Notes: generated from the sequence alone by a model not told the origin. DNA of 64,000 nt from Cupriavidus basilensis (GCF_000876015.1 NZ_BBQM01000014.1:1-64000); one strand, 5' to 3'; numbered from the stretch's first letter, positions 34,859 through 46,905 are shown. Numbers and translations: made by a program.

Positions 34859-36154
34859 ATGAAGCAAAAGCAAAAGAGCCTGCTGATCGCAACCCTGCTG
34901 GCCGCCGCGCTCGCCGCGGGCGGCTGCGCCACGCAAGACCCGCGCGCCGGCGCTCCCGCCGCGCAGAGCGCGGTGCAGCCGCTGGCGCAAGGCAGGTGGG
35001 ACGCCTTCAACCGCGCCCGCATCGACGCGCTGATCGCCGCCCACGGCAAGGGCAGCCCCGGCTACGACGCGCGCAAGCCGCCCTACGCGGTGTTCGACTG
35101 GGACAACACCAGCATCTTCCTCGACATCGAAGAGGCGGTGCTGGTGTACCAGTTGCAGAACCTGCGCTTCGGCGCCACGCCGCAGCAGCTCGACACCGCC
35201 ATCCGCCTGAACATCCCGCACAAGGCGTTCAACGCGCCGTTCAACAACGCCGCCGGCCAGCCGGTCGACATCGACAAGGTGGCGCCCGACATCATCGAGA
35301 GCTACACCTGGCTGTACCGGAACTACAGCGGCCTGAAGGGCAGCCAGTCGCTCGAGCAGGTCAAGGCCAGCCCGCACTACCAGAACTTCGTCGCCAAGAT
35401 GCGCTACCTGTACGAAGCCATCGGCGACAGCTTCGACCACGCCGTGGCCTATCCGTGGGTGACCTACCACTTCGCCGGCATGACCGAGGCGCAGGTGCGC
35501 AGCCTGACCGCCGACACCGTCGCCTGGCAGCTCGGGCAGCCGATCGAGAAGGTCAGGTGGACCAGCCCCGCCGCGCTGCCCGGCCGCGCCGGCGTGGTCT
35601 CGGTGAGCTGGAAGAACGGCCTGCGGCTGGTGCCCGAGATGCAGGACCTCTACGCCCGCATGCGCGCGGCCGGCTTCGACGTCTGGGTGTGCTCGGCCTC
35701 GTTCGTCGACGTGGTCAAGGAGATTTCGTCCAATCCCGCCTACGGCTACAACAATCCCGCCGACCGCGTGCTGGCGATGGAGCTCGAGCGCGACGCGCAA
35801 GGCGTGATCCAGCCCGAGTTCCGCCGCGGCTACGCGCAGACGCAGGGCAAGGGCAAGACGCAGACCATCGAGCGCTTCCTGGTGTCGCGCTACGGCTACG
35901 GCCCGGTCTTCGTCGCCGGCGACAGCGAGGGCGACCAGAACATGATGCAGGACTTCGCCGACACCCGCGCCGTGCTGATCGTCAACCGCCTGCGCGCCAG
36001 CGACATCGGCAAGCTCTCCGGCGTGGCGGTGCAGACCTACGGCAAGGCGGATGCGAAGTACCTGCTGCAAGGCCGCGACGACAACGCCGGCGTGTTCGTG
36101 GCGTCGCAGGCGCATACGCCGCTGGGGGCGAAGGAAGGGAAGTTGCTGAAGTAG
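34859..36154 (+). CDS. Exported HAD-superfamily phosphatase-like protein
   Basis: A 431-aa protein with a lysine-rich start and hydrophobic signal ending at GGC (Cys23). The box AGGC is a weak lipobox, so it is either a lipoprotein or a periplasmic protein. The HAD core shows motif I VFDWDNTS with Asp80 and Asp82, motif II VWVCSASF, a Lys-rich motif III region GKGKTQTIERFL, and motif IV FVAGDSEGDQNMM. The pattern resembles SerB-like phosphoserine phosphatases. The substrate is unknown. It has its own strong ribosome site and a terminator after it, so it is probably monocistronic. Confidence 0.8.
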   Translation: MKQKQKSLLIATLLAAALAAGGCATQDPRAGAPAAQSAVQPLAQGRWDAFNRARIDALIAAHGKGSPGYDARKPPYAVFDWDNTSIFLDIEEAVLVYQLQNLRFGATPQQLDTAIRLNIPHKAFNAPFNNAAGQPVDIDKVAPDIIESYTWLYRNYSGLKGSQSLEQVKASPHYQNFVAKMRYLYEAIGDSFDHAVAYPWVTYHFAGMTEAQVRSLTADTVAWQLGQPIEKVRWTSPAALPGRAGVVSVSWKNGLRLVPEMQDLYARMRAAGFDVWVCSASFVDVVKEISSNPAYGYNNPADRVLAMELERDAQGVIQPEFRRGYAQTQGKGKTQTIERFLVSRYGYGPVFVAGDSEGDQNMMQDFADTRAVLIVNRLRASDIGKLSGVAVQTYGKADAKYLLQGRDDNAGVFVASQAHTPLGAKEGKLLK

Positions 36155-36191
36155 CGTTCCCCGACTTCGGCAGCGTGCTTCGTTCTCCACA

Positions 36192-36225
36192 CGGGCCGCG
36201 CGAATTCGCGGCCCGCTTTTCTCTT
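36192..36225 (+). terminator. Rho-independent terminator after the HAD gene
   Basis: CGGGCCGCG (36192-36200) and CGCGGCCCG (36207-36215) with a six-base loop, then CTTTTCTCTT. A strong stem with a T-rich tail, 38 bases after the stop. Confidence 0.8.
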
Positions 36226-36226
36226 A

Positions 36227-36254
36227 TACCGTTTATCGGTAAGCGATATATAAT
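36227..36254 (+). promoter_or_regulatory. higBA promoter with overlapping dyads
   Basis: Two interleaved inverted repeats, TACCG-N5-CGGTA (36227-36241) and TATCG-N5-CGATA (36234-36248), sit directly before a perfect TATAAT (36249-36254). The toxin ATG is at 36261. The dyads are placed where HigA, alone or with HigB, would autorepress. Confidence 0.65.
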
Positions 36255-36260
36255 TCCGCC

Positions 36261-36539
36261 ATGATCCAGTCGTTCAAATGCGCAGACACGGCGGCGCTGT
36301 TCACCGGCCGGCGGGTACCCAGGTTCGCGAACATCAAGGCAGCGGCGGAACGCAAGCTGGAGATGCTGGCCGCTGCCGCTTCGCTCGACTTCCTGCGCTC
36401 GCCGCCCGGCAACCGGCTCGAAATGCTGGGCGGGCGCCGCAAGGGGCAGCACAGCATCCGCATCAACGATCAGTGGCGCGTCTGTTTTGTCTGGACGCCC
36501 GATGGCCCGGAGGCCGTCGAGATCGTGGACTATCACTGA
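36261..36539 (+). CDS. higB: HigB-type toxin (RelE/ParE superfamily)
   Basis: A 92-aa toxin matching HigB: MIQSFKCADTAALFTGRRVPRFANIKAAAERKLEMLAAAASLDFLRSPPGNRLEMLGGRRKGQHSIRINDQWRVCFVW. Family members are ribosome-dependent mRNA endonucleases with basic/His residues in the C-terminal sheet. It precedes its antitoxin by 12 bases, the usual HigBA order (reversed from most TA pairs). The start codon is only six bases past TATAAT, which implies a leaderless or near-leaderless message. Codon use is less GC-biased than in the flanking metabolic genes, in keeping with a mobile TA module. Confidence 0.92.
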   Translation: MIQSFKCADTAALFTGRRVPRFANIKAAAERKLEMLAAAASLDFLRSPPGNRLEMLGGRRKGQHSIRINDQWRVCFVWTPDGPEAVEIVDYH

Positions 36540-36551
36540 AAGGAAATCATC

Positions 36552-36866
36552 ATGGCCCGCTTCCAGAACGGCATGCGTCCGGTCCATCCGGGCGAGATCT
36601 TGCGCGAGGAGTTTCTCGTCCCGTTCGGCATGAGCGCCAACGCACTCGCCGTGGCGCTGCACGTCACCCCGGCGCGCATCAACGATATCGTGCGCGAGCG
36701 CCGCGGCATCACCCCCGACACTGCCCTGCGGCTGGCACAGTACTTCGGCGGCGATGCGGAATCCTGGCTCAATCTGCAGCAGTCCTATGACCTGAAGATC
36801 GCCCGGCGCGAACATGGCGGGGAGATCACGAGCGAGATTGCGCCACGCGATCTCGAACCGGTCTGA
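36552..36866 (+). CDS. higA: HigA-type antitoxin (XRE family)
   Basis: A 104-aa antitoxin with the HigA/VapI signature MRPVHPGEILREEFLVPFGMSANALAVALHVTPARINDIVRERRGITPDTALRLAQYFGGDAESWLNLQQSYDL, an XRE HTH over about residues 20-70. It neutralises HigB and represses the operon through the upstream dyads. An AAAGGAAATCATC ribosome site precedes it. It ends 20 bases before the convergent FAD-oxidase gene. Confidence 0.93.
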   Translation: MARFQNGMRPVHPGEILREEFLVPFGMSANALAVALHVTPARINDIVRERRGITPDTALRLAQYFGGDAESWLNLQQSYDLKIARREHGGEITSEIAPRDLEPV

Positions 36867-36886
36867 CTGCGTGCCTGTCTCCGCTT

Positions 36887-38314
<1,428 letters not shown>

Positions 38315-38422
38315 GTCGGCCTGATGGCGATGCGAAAGCCGCAATACTAGGCCACGGCCGCAAGCAGCGGGAAGGGCCAATCGCCGCCCCCGGCATGGCG
38401 CCACGGCAGCACGCGGGCCGCG

Positions 38423-40048
38423 CTACGCCCCGCTCCACGCCTCCTGGTTGATCGCCGCGGCGGCCGCGCGGCGCGGCGCCTGCGTGCGCGCGAGGTGTTC
38501 CAGCGCGGGCTCGATCACCTCGGCGAGCTTGTGGAAGGCCGGCGCGATCTGGTCGTCCGGCACGCAGGCGTAGCCCAGCAGCAGGCCCTGGCTGGCGGCC
38601 CGGGCCGGGTCGGCGAAGTAGCGCGACAGCGGCCGCGTGGTCAGGCCCTGCGTGCGCGCCGCCATGCTGATGCCGAGGTCGTCGGCGCCGGGCGGCAGGT
38701 GCAGCACCATGTGCAGGCCGGCCTCGTGCGTGGAGGTCGGCCAGTCCGCGCCCAGGCGCGCGGCGATGGCCTCGCGCAGCAGGCCCTGGCGCTGCGCGTA
38801 GCGCTGGCGCACGCGGCGGATGTGGGTGGCGTAGTGGCCTTCCTCGATGAAGTCGGCCAGCACCGCCTGCTGCATCAGCTGGCCCTCGCGGAACAGCTCC
38901 GACAGCCCCGTGGCGAAATGCGGCGCGAGCGGCTTGGGCAGCACCATGAAGCCCATGCGCAGCCCCGGGAACAGCGTCTTGGAGAAGGTGCCCATGTAGA
39001 TCACGCGGTCGTGCTCGTCCAGGCCCTGCAGCGAGGCCAGCGGCCGGCCCTCGAAGCGGAATTCGCTGTCGTAGTCGTCCTCCACGATCCACGCGCCGCG
39101 CTGGCGCGCGTATTCGAGCAGCATGCGCCGGCGCGACAGGCTCATCACCATGCCGAGCGGATACTGGTGCGACGGCGTGGCGAAGATGAAGCGCGGCGGG
39201 TTCTGCAGCGTGGCCGCGTCGGGCGCGATGCCCTCGCCGTCCACCGGCACCGGGATGGTCTCGATGCCGGCGCTGTTGAGCAGGCTGCGCGTGCCCCAGT
39301 AGCCGGGGTCTTCCATCCACGCCTTGTCGCCGGGGTCGCCGAGCAGCCGCGCGATCAGGTCGATGGCCTGGTGGATGCCGGTGGTCAGGATGATCTGCTC
39401 GGGCTCGCAGCGCACCGAGCGCACCAGCCGCAGGTGCTCGGCCAGCACCCGGCGCAGCGGCATGTAGCCGCCGTTGTGCGCATACGTCAGCAGTTCGGGC
39501 TTGGGCGCGCGCCAGTGCTTGTTGAGCAGGCGTGCCCAGACAGCGTGCGGAAACAGCGAAACGTCGGGCACGCCCGCGACGAACGCGCCCCATTGCCGGT
39601 CCGATGCACCGGAATGCGACACCAGGTGCTGGCCGCGCCGCGACAGCGTGAAGCGGTTCGGGTTTTGCTGCGCTGCGGGCACAGTGATGGTGCCACTTTG
39701 CGCCCTAACGTTGTGCAATGCACTATGGTCGGGAAAACTCTGCGACACGAAGGTGCCACTTCCGCTCGATGCGGTGACGTAACCCTCCGCCAGGAGCTGT
39801 TCGTAGGCATACAGCACGGTGTTGCGCGAGACCCCGACCTCCTTCGCCAGGAGCCGCGACGCGGGCAGCTTGCTACCCGCAACCAAAGACCCAGCAAGGA
39901 TTTCCTGCCGAATGATCTCGTAGAGCTGGCGGTTCATATGCGCGCCGTTCTTGTCTTCCGCACCATCGGCGGGCCTTTCCAGACGCTGCAGCAGCAGCTC
40001 CGACAAAATGGTCTCTTTCAAAGTGGCACCGGCTAAAAAGCGAAACAT
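38423..40048 (-). CDS. MocR/GabR-type regulator (GntR HTH plus aminotransferase domain)
   Basis: A 541-aa chimera with a GntR winged HTH (about 38-105: YEIIRQEILAGSLVAGSKLPASRLLAKEVGVSRNTVLYAYEQL), a linker, and a class I aminotransferase-like domain (about 155-530) with DPGYWG, EDDYDSEF and the PLP lysine Lys357 in GTFSKTLFPG. MocR proteins such as GabR bind PLP plus an amino compound (GABA for GabR) and activate a divergent catabolic operon. It is divergent from the M20 deacylase at 40200 and the run containing gabT and gabD, so a GabR-like role is likely. An alternative start at Met38 would remove the N-terminal extension. Confidence 0.9.
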   Translation of the reverse strand: MFRFLAGATLKETILSELLLQRLERPADGAEDKNGAHMNRQLYEIIRQEILAGSLVAGSKLPASRLLAKEVGVSRNTVLYAYEQLLAEGYVTASSGSGTFVSQSFPDHSALHNVRAQSGTITVPAAQQNPNRFTLSRRGQHLVSHSGASDRQWGAFVAGVPDVSLFPHAVWARLLNKHWRAPKPELLTYAHNGGYMPLRRVLAEHLRLVRSVRCEPEQIILTTGIHQAIDLIARLLGDPGDKAWMEDPGYWGTRSLLNSAGIETIPVPVDGEGIAPDAATLQNPPRFIFATPSHQYPLGMVMSLSRRRMLLEYARQRGAWIVEDDYDSEFRFEGRPLASLQGLDEHDRVIYMGTFSKTLFPGLRMGFMVLPKPLAPHFATGLSELFREGQLMQQAVLADFIEEGHYATHIRRVRQRYAQRQGLLREAIAARLGADWPTSTHEAGLHMVLHLPPGADDLGISMAARTQGLTTRPLSRYFADPARAASQGLLLGYACVPDDQIAPAFHKLAEVIEPALEHLARTQAPRRAAAAAINQEAWSGA

Positions 40049-40199
40049 GGACCTACCGATGGTACCAATGATCGGCTAACTTTCGATACATCTTGTTGGG
40101 TTCGTCGTTTTTTTGAACGACGTCTTGCCGATTCGGCTGATTCGATCCCCCTCCGGAAGCGCCCCCCTCGCGCATGCCGGGCCAGTCAGTGGAGCCACC
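40049..40199. promoter_or_regulatory. Divergent MocR / catabolic operon control region
   Basis: The spacer holds ACCGATGGTACCAATGATCGG near 40054-40074, with nested inverted symmetry. It also has a hairpin, CGTCGTT (40103-40109) with AACGACG (40116-40122), on a T-rich loop. MocR operators are usually short direct or inverted repeats overlapping the divergent promoter, so the first motif is the best candidate. The exact sites are inferred. Confidence 0.45.
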
Positions 40200-41549
40200 A
40201 TGCAACGTCCCGCCGGCAGTGCCGCGATTGCCGCCACGCCAGATCTTCCCGCGCTCACAACCGATGCCATCGCCGCCGCCGTGCGCGCGCTCGAGCCGTA
40301 CATGGTGCGCACGCTGTCGGATTTCGTGGCGGCGCCCAGCCCGTCGGGCCAGGAGCAGCCCGCCGTGGCCTTCATGGAAGGCGCGCTGTGCGAGCTCGGC
40401 CTGGCGTCCGAGCACATCTACCTGCGCAGCGAAGCGCTCAAGGACCTGCCGCTGTTCTCGCCGCCGTGCTGCCCCGACGGCGGCCGCTACAACCTGCTGG
40501 CCACGCACCGGCCCGCGGCGAAGGGCGGGCGCTCGGTGCTGTTCAACGGCCACCTCGACGTGGTGCCGACCGGCCCCGAGTCGATGTGGCGCCAGTCGCC
40601 GTATGCGCCGTTCGTCGAGGACGGCTGGCTGTTCGGCCGCGGCGCGGGCGACATGAAGGCCGGCATCGTCTGCACGCTGGCCGCGTTCAAGGCGCTCAAG
40701 GACCTCGGCGTGCAGCCCGCCGGCGCGGTCGGCTTCAACTCCGTGCTTGAGGAGGAGAACACCGGCAACGGCGCGCTGGCCACGGTGGCCGCGCTGCGCA
40801 GCGCGGTCGGCGCGGGCAAGCTGGCCTCGTTCGACACCGTGGTGATTCCCGAGCCGTTCGGCGAAACCCTGATGAGCGCGCAGATGGGCGTGTTCTGGAT
40901 GTTCGTCGATCTCACCGGCCACCCGGCGCATGCCGCCTACATGTCCAGCGGCGTGAACCCGGTCGAGGCCGCCATCGAGGTGATCGCCGACCTGCGCCGC
41001 CTCGAGGCCGAGTGGAACCTGCCGCAGAACCGGCCCGCCGCGTACCGCGACCACGCGCACCCGGTCAATTTCAACATCGGCCAGATCCAGGGCGGCGAGT
41101 GGAATTCCTCGGTGCCGTGCACCTGCACGCTGGGCGTGCGCATCGGCTTCTTCCCGGACATGGACGTCAACGACGCCAAGGCGCGCGTGGCGGACTGCGT
41201 GCGCGCCACGCTCGCGCGCCTGGCCAGCAACCTGCAGCTCGGCATCCGCTACGAGGGTTTCCACGCGCCGGGCTGCGAGTTCGACCTGGAGGTGGCCAGC
41301 ATGCAGACGCTCGCGGCCGCGCACCGGAAAACCACCGGCGAGCCCGTGCGGCACGAAGCCTCCACCGCCACCACCGACGCGCGCCATTTCCGCATGATGC
41401 TGGACACGCCCGTGACCTGCTACGGGCCGGTGGCGCGCAACATCCACGGCATCGACGAGTCGGTCTCCATCGAGAGCATGGTGCGCGTGGCCACCACGCT
41501 CGCGCAGTTCATGCACGACTGGTGCGGCGTCGAGCCCGCCGCCGCCTGA
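40200..41549 (+). CDS. ArgE/DapE-type M20 deacylase
   Basis: A 449-aa zinc peptidase-family enzyme. Motifs: LFNGHLDVVPTGPESMW (first zinc His/Asp), GRGAGDMKAG (bridging Asp), EEENTGNG (catalytic Glu pair), and a lid/dimerisation domain (about 200-330). A late STATTDARHFRMM region carries the final ligand area. It hydrolyses N-acyl amino acids or similar amides (acetylornithine deacetylase, succinyl-diaminopimelate desuccinylase group). The start ATG at 40200 follows GGAGCCACC. First gene of the long plus-strand run, opposite the MocR gene. Confidence 0.88.
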   Translation: MQRPAGSAAIAATPDLPALTTDAIAAAVRALEPYMVRTLSDFVAAPSPSGQEQPAVAFMEGALCELGLASEHIYLRSEALKDLPLFSPPCCPDGGRYNLLATHRPAAKGGRSVLFNGHLDVVPTGPESMWRQSPYAPFVEDGWLFGRGAGDMKAGIVCTLAAFKALKDLGVQPAGAVGFNSVLEEENTGNGALATVAALRSAVGAGKLASFDTVVIPEPFGETLMSAQMGVFWMFVDLTGHPAHAAYMSSGVNPVEAAIEVIADLRRLEAEWNLPQNRPAAYRDHAHPVNFNIGQIQGGEWNSSVPCTCTLGVRIGFFPDMDVNDAKARVADCVRATLARLASNLQLGIRYEGFHAPGCEFDLEVASMQTLAAAHRKTTGEPVRHEASTATTDARHFRMMLDTPVTCYGPVARNIHGIDESVSIESMVRVATTLAQFMHDWCGVEPAAA

Positions 41550-41637
41550 GCCACCACGCAGTCACCGCAGCCGCAGCAATCGTCTTTCGTACCTTCCGTA
41601 TCCGCAGAGCACGATCACTACCACAGGAAACTGACCG

Positions 41638-43254
41638 ATGAAATCCTTCACCCAACACCTGAAAAAGAGCTTTGGCAAAAGCCTGGTGTCGATGGCGCTG
41701 GCCAGCGCCGGCCTGGCCCTGGCGCCGGTGCTGCTGCCCGCGGGCAGCGCCGCCGCGCAGACCGTGGGCGGCACCTTGTCCGGCATCGTCCAGCCCGAGC
41801 CGCCGATCCTGGTGAGCGCGATGAACTCGCAGGCGCCCACGCAGTACATCGCCGGCAAGATCTACCAGGGCCTGCTGACCTACGGCCCGGACCTCAAGCC
41901 GCGCCCCGAGCTGGCCAAGTCGTGGAAGATCTCGCCGGACGGCCTGACCTACACCTTCGAGCTGCAGCAGGGCGTGAAGTGGCATGACGGCAAGCCGTTC
42001 ACCTCGGCCGACGTGGTGTTCTCGATCGACAAGATGCTGCGCGAGGTGCACGTGCGCACGCGCGCCGTGATCAACAAGTACATGGACTCGATCCGCGCGG
42101 TCAACGACAGCACCGTGGAGATCAAGCTCAAGGAGCCGTTCCCGCCGTTCATCTCGATGTTCGAGACCGGCACCATGCCGATGATGCCCAAGCACATCTA
42201 CGACGGCACCGACTACCGCAACAACCCGGCCAACCAGAAGCCCATCGGCACCGGCCCCTTCATGTTCAAGGAATGGAAGAAGGGCGCCTACATCAAGCTG
42301 GCCAAGAACCCCAACTACTGGAAGAAGGGCAAGCCCTACCTGGACGAGCTGGTGTTCTACGTGATCCCGGACTCGGCCTCGCGCGCGGTGGCCTTCGAGA
42401 AGGGCGACGTGCAGGTGCTGCGCGGCGGCGACGTCGACAACGTGGACGTCAAGCGCCTGCGCGCGCTGCCCAACGTGGAATACACCACCAAGGGCTGGGA
42501 GATGTTCGCGCCGATGTCCACGATGCTGATGAACGAGCGCAAGCCGCCGTTCAACAACATCAAGGTGCGCCAGGCGGTGATGCACGCGCTCAACCGCAAG
42601 CTGATCGTCGACAACATCTTCTTCGGCATGGGCAAGCCGGCGGTGAGCCCGTTCTCCTCGAGCACGCTGTTCTTCGACAAGAACATGCCGGCCTATGACT
42701 TCAACCTGAAGAAGGCGCGCGACCTGATCAAGGAGTCCGGCGTCAACGTCGGCCAGTACCCGGTCAAGATCCTGTCGACCTCCTACGGCGCCAACTGGGA
42801 CCGCCTCGACGAGTACGCCAAGCAGATGCTCGAGCAGCTCGGCTTCAAGGTCAGCATCGAGTCGGCCGATGCCGGCACGTGGTCCAGCCGCGTGAGCAAC
42901 TGGGACTTCGACCTGACCGTCACCTACACCTACCAGTACGGCGATCCGGCGCTGGGCGTGGAGCGGCTCTACGTGACCAAGAACATCGTCAAGGGCACGC
43001 CGTTCGCCAACGTGCAGGGCTACAGCAACCCGCAGGCCGATGCGCTGTGGGCCCAGGCCGGCGTCGCGCTGGACGCGGGCGAGCGCCAGAAGCTGTACAG
43101 CGAGGTGCAGAAGATCCTGGTGACGGAAGTGGCCGCCGGCAACCTGTTCGAGCTGGAGTTCCCCACGCTGTACCGCAAGAACGTCAAGAACCTCGTGACC
43201 ACCGCGATCGGGCTGAACGAGTCGTTCGACAACGTTTCCATCGAGAAGAACTGA
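41638..43254 (+). CDS. ABC transporter substrate-binding protein, peptide/amine type (family 5)
   Basis: A 538-aa periplasmic binding protein with a signal peptide (about residues 1-40, ending GSAAAQ) and the SBP_bac_5 pattern: GLLTYGPDLKPRPELAKSWKISPDGLTYTFELQQGVKWHDGKPFTSADVVFS, PIGTGPFMFKEWKKGAYIKLAKNPNYWKKGKPYLDELVF, VRQAVMHALNRKLIVDNIFFGMGKPAVSPF. It binds dipeptides, oligopeptides or peptide-like amines and hands them to the permeases at 43392 and 44393. It is separated from them by a 137-base spacer with a very strong hairpin. Confidence 0.93.
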   Translation: MKSFTQHLKKSFGKSLVSMALASAGLALAPVLLPAGSAAAQTVGGTLSGIVQPEPPILVSAMNSQAPTQYIAGKIYQGLLTYGPDLKPRPELAKSWKISPDGLTYTFELQQGVKWHDGKPFTSADVVFSIDKMLREVHVRTRAVINKYMDSIRAVNDSTVEIKLKEPFPPFISMFETGTMPMMPKHIYDGTDYRNNPANQKPIGTGPFMFKEWKKGAYIKLAKNPNYWKKGKPYLDELVFYVIPDSASRAVAFEKGDVQVLRGGDVDNVDVKRLRALPNVEYTTKGWEMFAPMSTMLMNERKPPFNNIKVRQAVMHALNRKLIVDNIFFGMGKPAVSPFSSSTLFFDKNMPAYDFNLKKARDLIKESGVNVGQYPVKILSTSYGANWDRLDEYAKQMLEQLGFKVSIESADAGTWSSRVSNWDFDLTVTYTYQYGDPALGVERLYVTKNIVKGTPFANVQGYSNPQADALWAQAGVALDAGERQKLYSEVQKILVTEVAAGNLFELEFPTLYRKNVKNLVTTAIGLNESFDNVSIEKN

Positions 43255-43268
43255 GTCGTGCGTGACGG

Positions 43269-43303
43269 GCGCGCGCGGGTTCCGCTGCGGAACCCGCGCG
43301 CGC
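43269..43303. repeat. Perfect 16-bp stem between binding-protein and permease genes
   Basis: GCGCGCGCGGGTTCCG (43269-43284) and its exact complement (43288-43303) with a CTG loop, 15 bases after the binding-protein stop. No T-run follows. The position is classic for a 3'-stabilising or partial-termination hairpin that makes the binding protein more abundant than the permeases. Confidence 0.8.
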
Positions 43304-43391
43304 ACCGGGCCGCTCCCGCGCGTGCGGGGCGGCGCAGCAATGCGGGCGCGATGGCGCCCGGACCCAGCTTTTGCCCCGCGTGGAGCATGCC

Positions 43392-44396
43392 GTGAATTTC
43401 CTCTCTTTCCTGTTGTCCCGCCTGTGGAAGGCCCTCGTGGTCGTGCTCGGCGTGGTCATCATCAACTTCTTCCTGATCCGCATGGCGCCGGGCGACCCCG
43501 CCACCGTCATGGCGGGCGAGGCCGGCGCCGGCGATGCCGCCTTCGTCGGGCAGCTGCGCCAGCAGTTCGGGCTGGACCAGCCGGTGCTCACGCAGCTCGG
43601 CATCTATCTCAAGGGCGTGGCCAGGCTCGACCTCGGCTACTCGTACCGCAACCACCTGCCGGTGCTGGACCTGATCCTGGACCGCCTGCCGGCCACCATC
43701 GTGCTGATGAGCGGCGCGTTCGTGTTCTCGCTCGTACTCGGCGTGCTGCTGGGCGTGATCTCGGCGCGCACGCGCTACGAGAACAAGCGCCGCTGGGTCG
43801 ACAGCGCGGTGATGAGCGGCGCGCTGCTGCTGTACGCCACGCCGCTGTTCTGGCTGTCGCTGATGGCCATCATCCTGTTCTCGGTGGTGCTGGGCTGGCT
43901 GCCCGCGTTCGGCATGGAGACCATCGGCGCCGGCTACACGGGCCTGGCGCGCGTGCAGGACGTGGCGCTGCACATGGTGCTGCCGACCATCTCGCTGGGC
44001 TGCTTCTTCATGGCGGTGTACGTGCGCCTCACGCGCGCCTCGATGCTGGAAGTGATGGGCATGGACTTCGTCAAGACCGCGCGCGCCAAGGGCGTGCCGG
44101 CCGGGCGCGTGATCCGCGTGCACGTGCTGCGCAACGCGCTGCTGCCGGTGATCACGTTCGCCGGCATCCAGCTCGGCCAGATGGCCGGCGGCGCGGTGCT
44201 GACCGAGACCGTGTTCTCGTGGCCCGGCATCGGCCGCCTGATGTTCGACGCGCTGCTGCAGCGCGACTACCAGCTGCTGCTCGGCATCTTCTTCGTGACC
44301 TCGGCGCTGGTGGTGTTCTTCAACCTGGTGACGGACATCGTCTACCGCTTCATCGACCCCCGCATCGCGGTGGGCGGCAAGGGAGCCACGGCATGA
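43392..44396 (+). CDS. ABC transporter permease, DppB-type
   Basis: A 334-aa inner-membrane permease with six transmembrane segments, starting MNFLSFLLSRLWKALVVVLGVVIINFFLIRMAPGDPA, the DppB/OppB N-terminal signature, and with the EAA loop region MDFVKTARAKGVPAGRVIRVHVLRNALLPVITF. I place the start at GTG 43392, preceded by GGAG at good spacing; a TTG further upstream gives no conserved residues. The stop overlaps the next start (ATGA). Confidence 0.9.
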   Translation: MNFLSFLLSRLWKALVVVLGVVIINFFLIRMAPGDPATVMAGEAGAGDAAFVGQLRQQFGLDQPVLTQLGIYLKGVARLDLGYSYRNHLPVLDLILDRLPATIVLMSGAFVFSLVLGVLLGVISARTRYENKRRWVDSAVMSGALLLYATPLFWLSLMAIILFSVVLGWLPAFGMETIGAGYTGLARVQDVALHMVLPTISLGCFFMAVYVRLTRASMLEVMGMDFVKTARAKGVPAGRVIRVHVLRNALLPVITFAGIQLGQMAGGAVLTETVFSWPGIGRLMFDALLQRDYQLLLGIFFVTSALVVFFNLVTDIVYRFIDPRIAVGGKGATA

Positions 44397-45232
44397 AAGC
44401 CTTCGCCCGACGTTATGCGCGCAACTACGGCGCGGTGATCGGCCTGCTGGTGCTGCTGGCCGTGGTGGCGGTGGCGCTGCTCGCGCCCGTGCTGTACGAG
44501 GACTCGCCGTGGCTGATGGTGGGCGAGCCGCTGGTGCACCCGTTCGCCGACGCCGCCTATCCGTTCGGCACCGACATGCTGGGCCGCGACATCACCGCCG
44601 GCATGCTGTACGGCGCGCGCGTCTCGCTGCTGGTGGGCGTGATCTCCACCGGTGTGGCGCTGGTGTTCGGCATCCTGATCGGCTCGGTGGCCGGCTACTG
44701 CGGCGGCCGCGTGGACGACGCGCTGATGCGCTTCACCGAGTTCTTCCAGACCATCCCGCAACTGGCGATGGCGGTGGTGATCGTGGCCATCTTCAACCCG
44801 ACCATCTACTCCATCGTGGCGGCCATCTCGGTGGTCTCCTGGCCGCCGGTGGCGCGCCTGGTGCGCGGCGAGTTCCTCACGCTCAAGCAGCGCGAGTTCG
44901 TGCAGGCCGCGGTGGTGATCGGGCAGAAGCCGCTGCGCATCATCCTCACGCAGATCCTGCCCAACGCCATGTCGCCGATCATCGTGTCGGCCTCGTTCAT
45001 GGTGGCCACGGCGATCCTGACCGAGTCGGCGCTGTCCTTCCTGGGCCTGGGCGACCGCAACATGATGAGCTGGGGCTTCATGATCGGCGCGGCCCGCACC
45101 ATGATCCGCGAAGCCTGGTGGATGAGCGTGTGGCCGGGCGTGGCGATCCTGCTCACGGTGCTGTCCATCAACCTGATCGGCGAAGGCCTGAACGACGCCA
45201 TGAACCCCCAACTGCGCCGCCGCGGCGAGTGA
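44393..45232 (+). CDS. ABC transporter permease, DppC-type
   Basis: A 279-aa inner-membrane permease with about six helices. The N terminus YARNYGAVIGLLVLLAVVAVALLAPVL, the segment YPFGTDMLGRDITAGMLYGARVSLLVGV, and the EAA loop QREFVQAAVVIGQKPLRIILTQILPNAMSPIIV are all DppC/OppC features. Translation is coupled to the DppB-type gene by a four-base overlap. It forms the membrane channel with that protein and is energised by the fused ATPase that follows. Confidence 0.92.
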   Translation: MKAFARRYARNYGAVIGLLVLLAVVAVALLAPVLYEDSPWLMVGEPLVHPFADAAYPFGTDMLGRDITAGMLYGARVSLLVGVISTGVALVFGILIGSVAGYCGGRVDDALMRFTEFFQTIPQLAMAVVIVAIFNPTIYSIVAAISVVSWPPVARLVRGEFLTLKQREFVQAAVVIGQKPLRIILTQILPNAMSPIIVSASFMVATAILTESALSFLGLGDRNMMSWGFMIGAARTMIREAWWMSVWPGVAILLTVLSINLIGEGLNDAMNPQLRRRGE

Positions 45233-45240
45233 GCCAAAGG

Positions 45241-46905
<1,665 letters not shown>

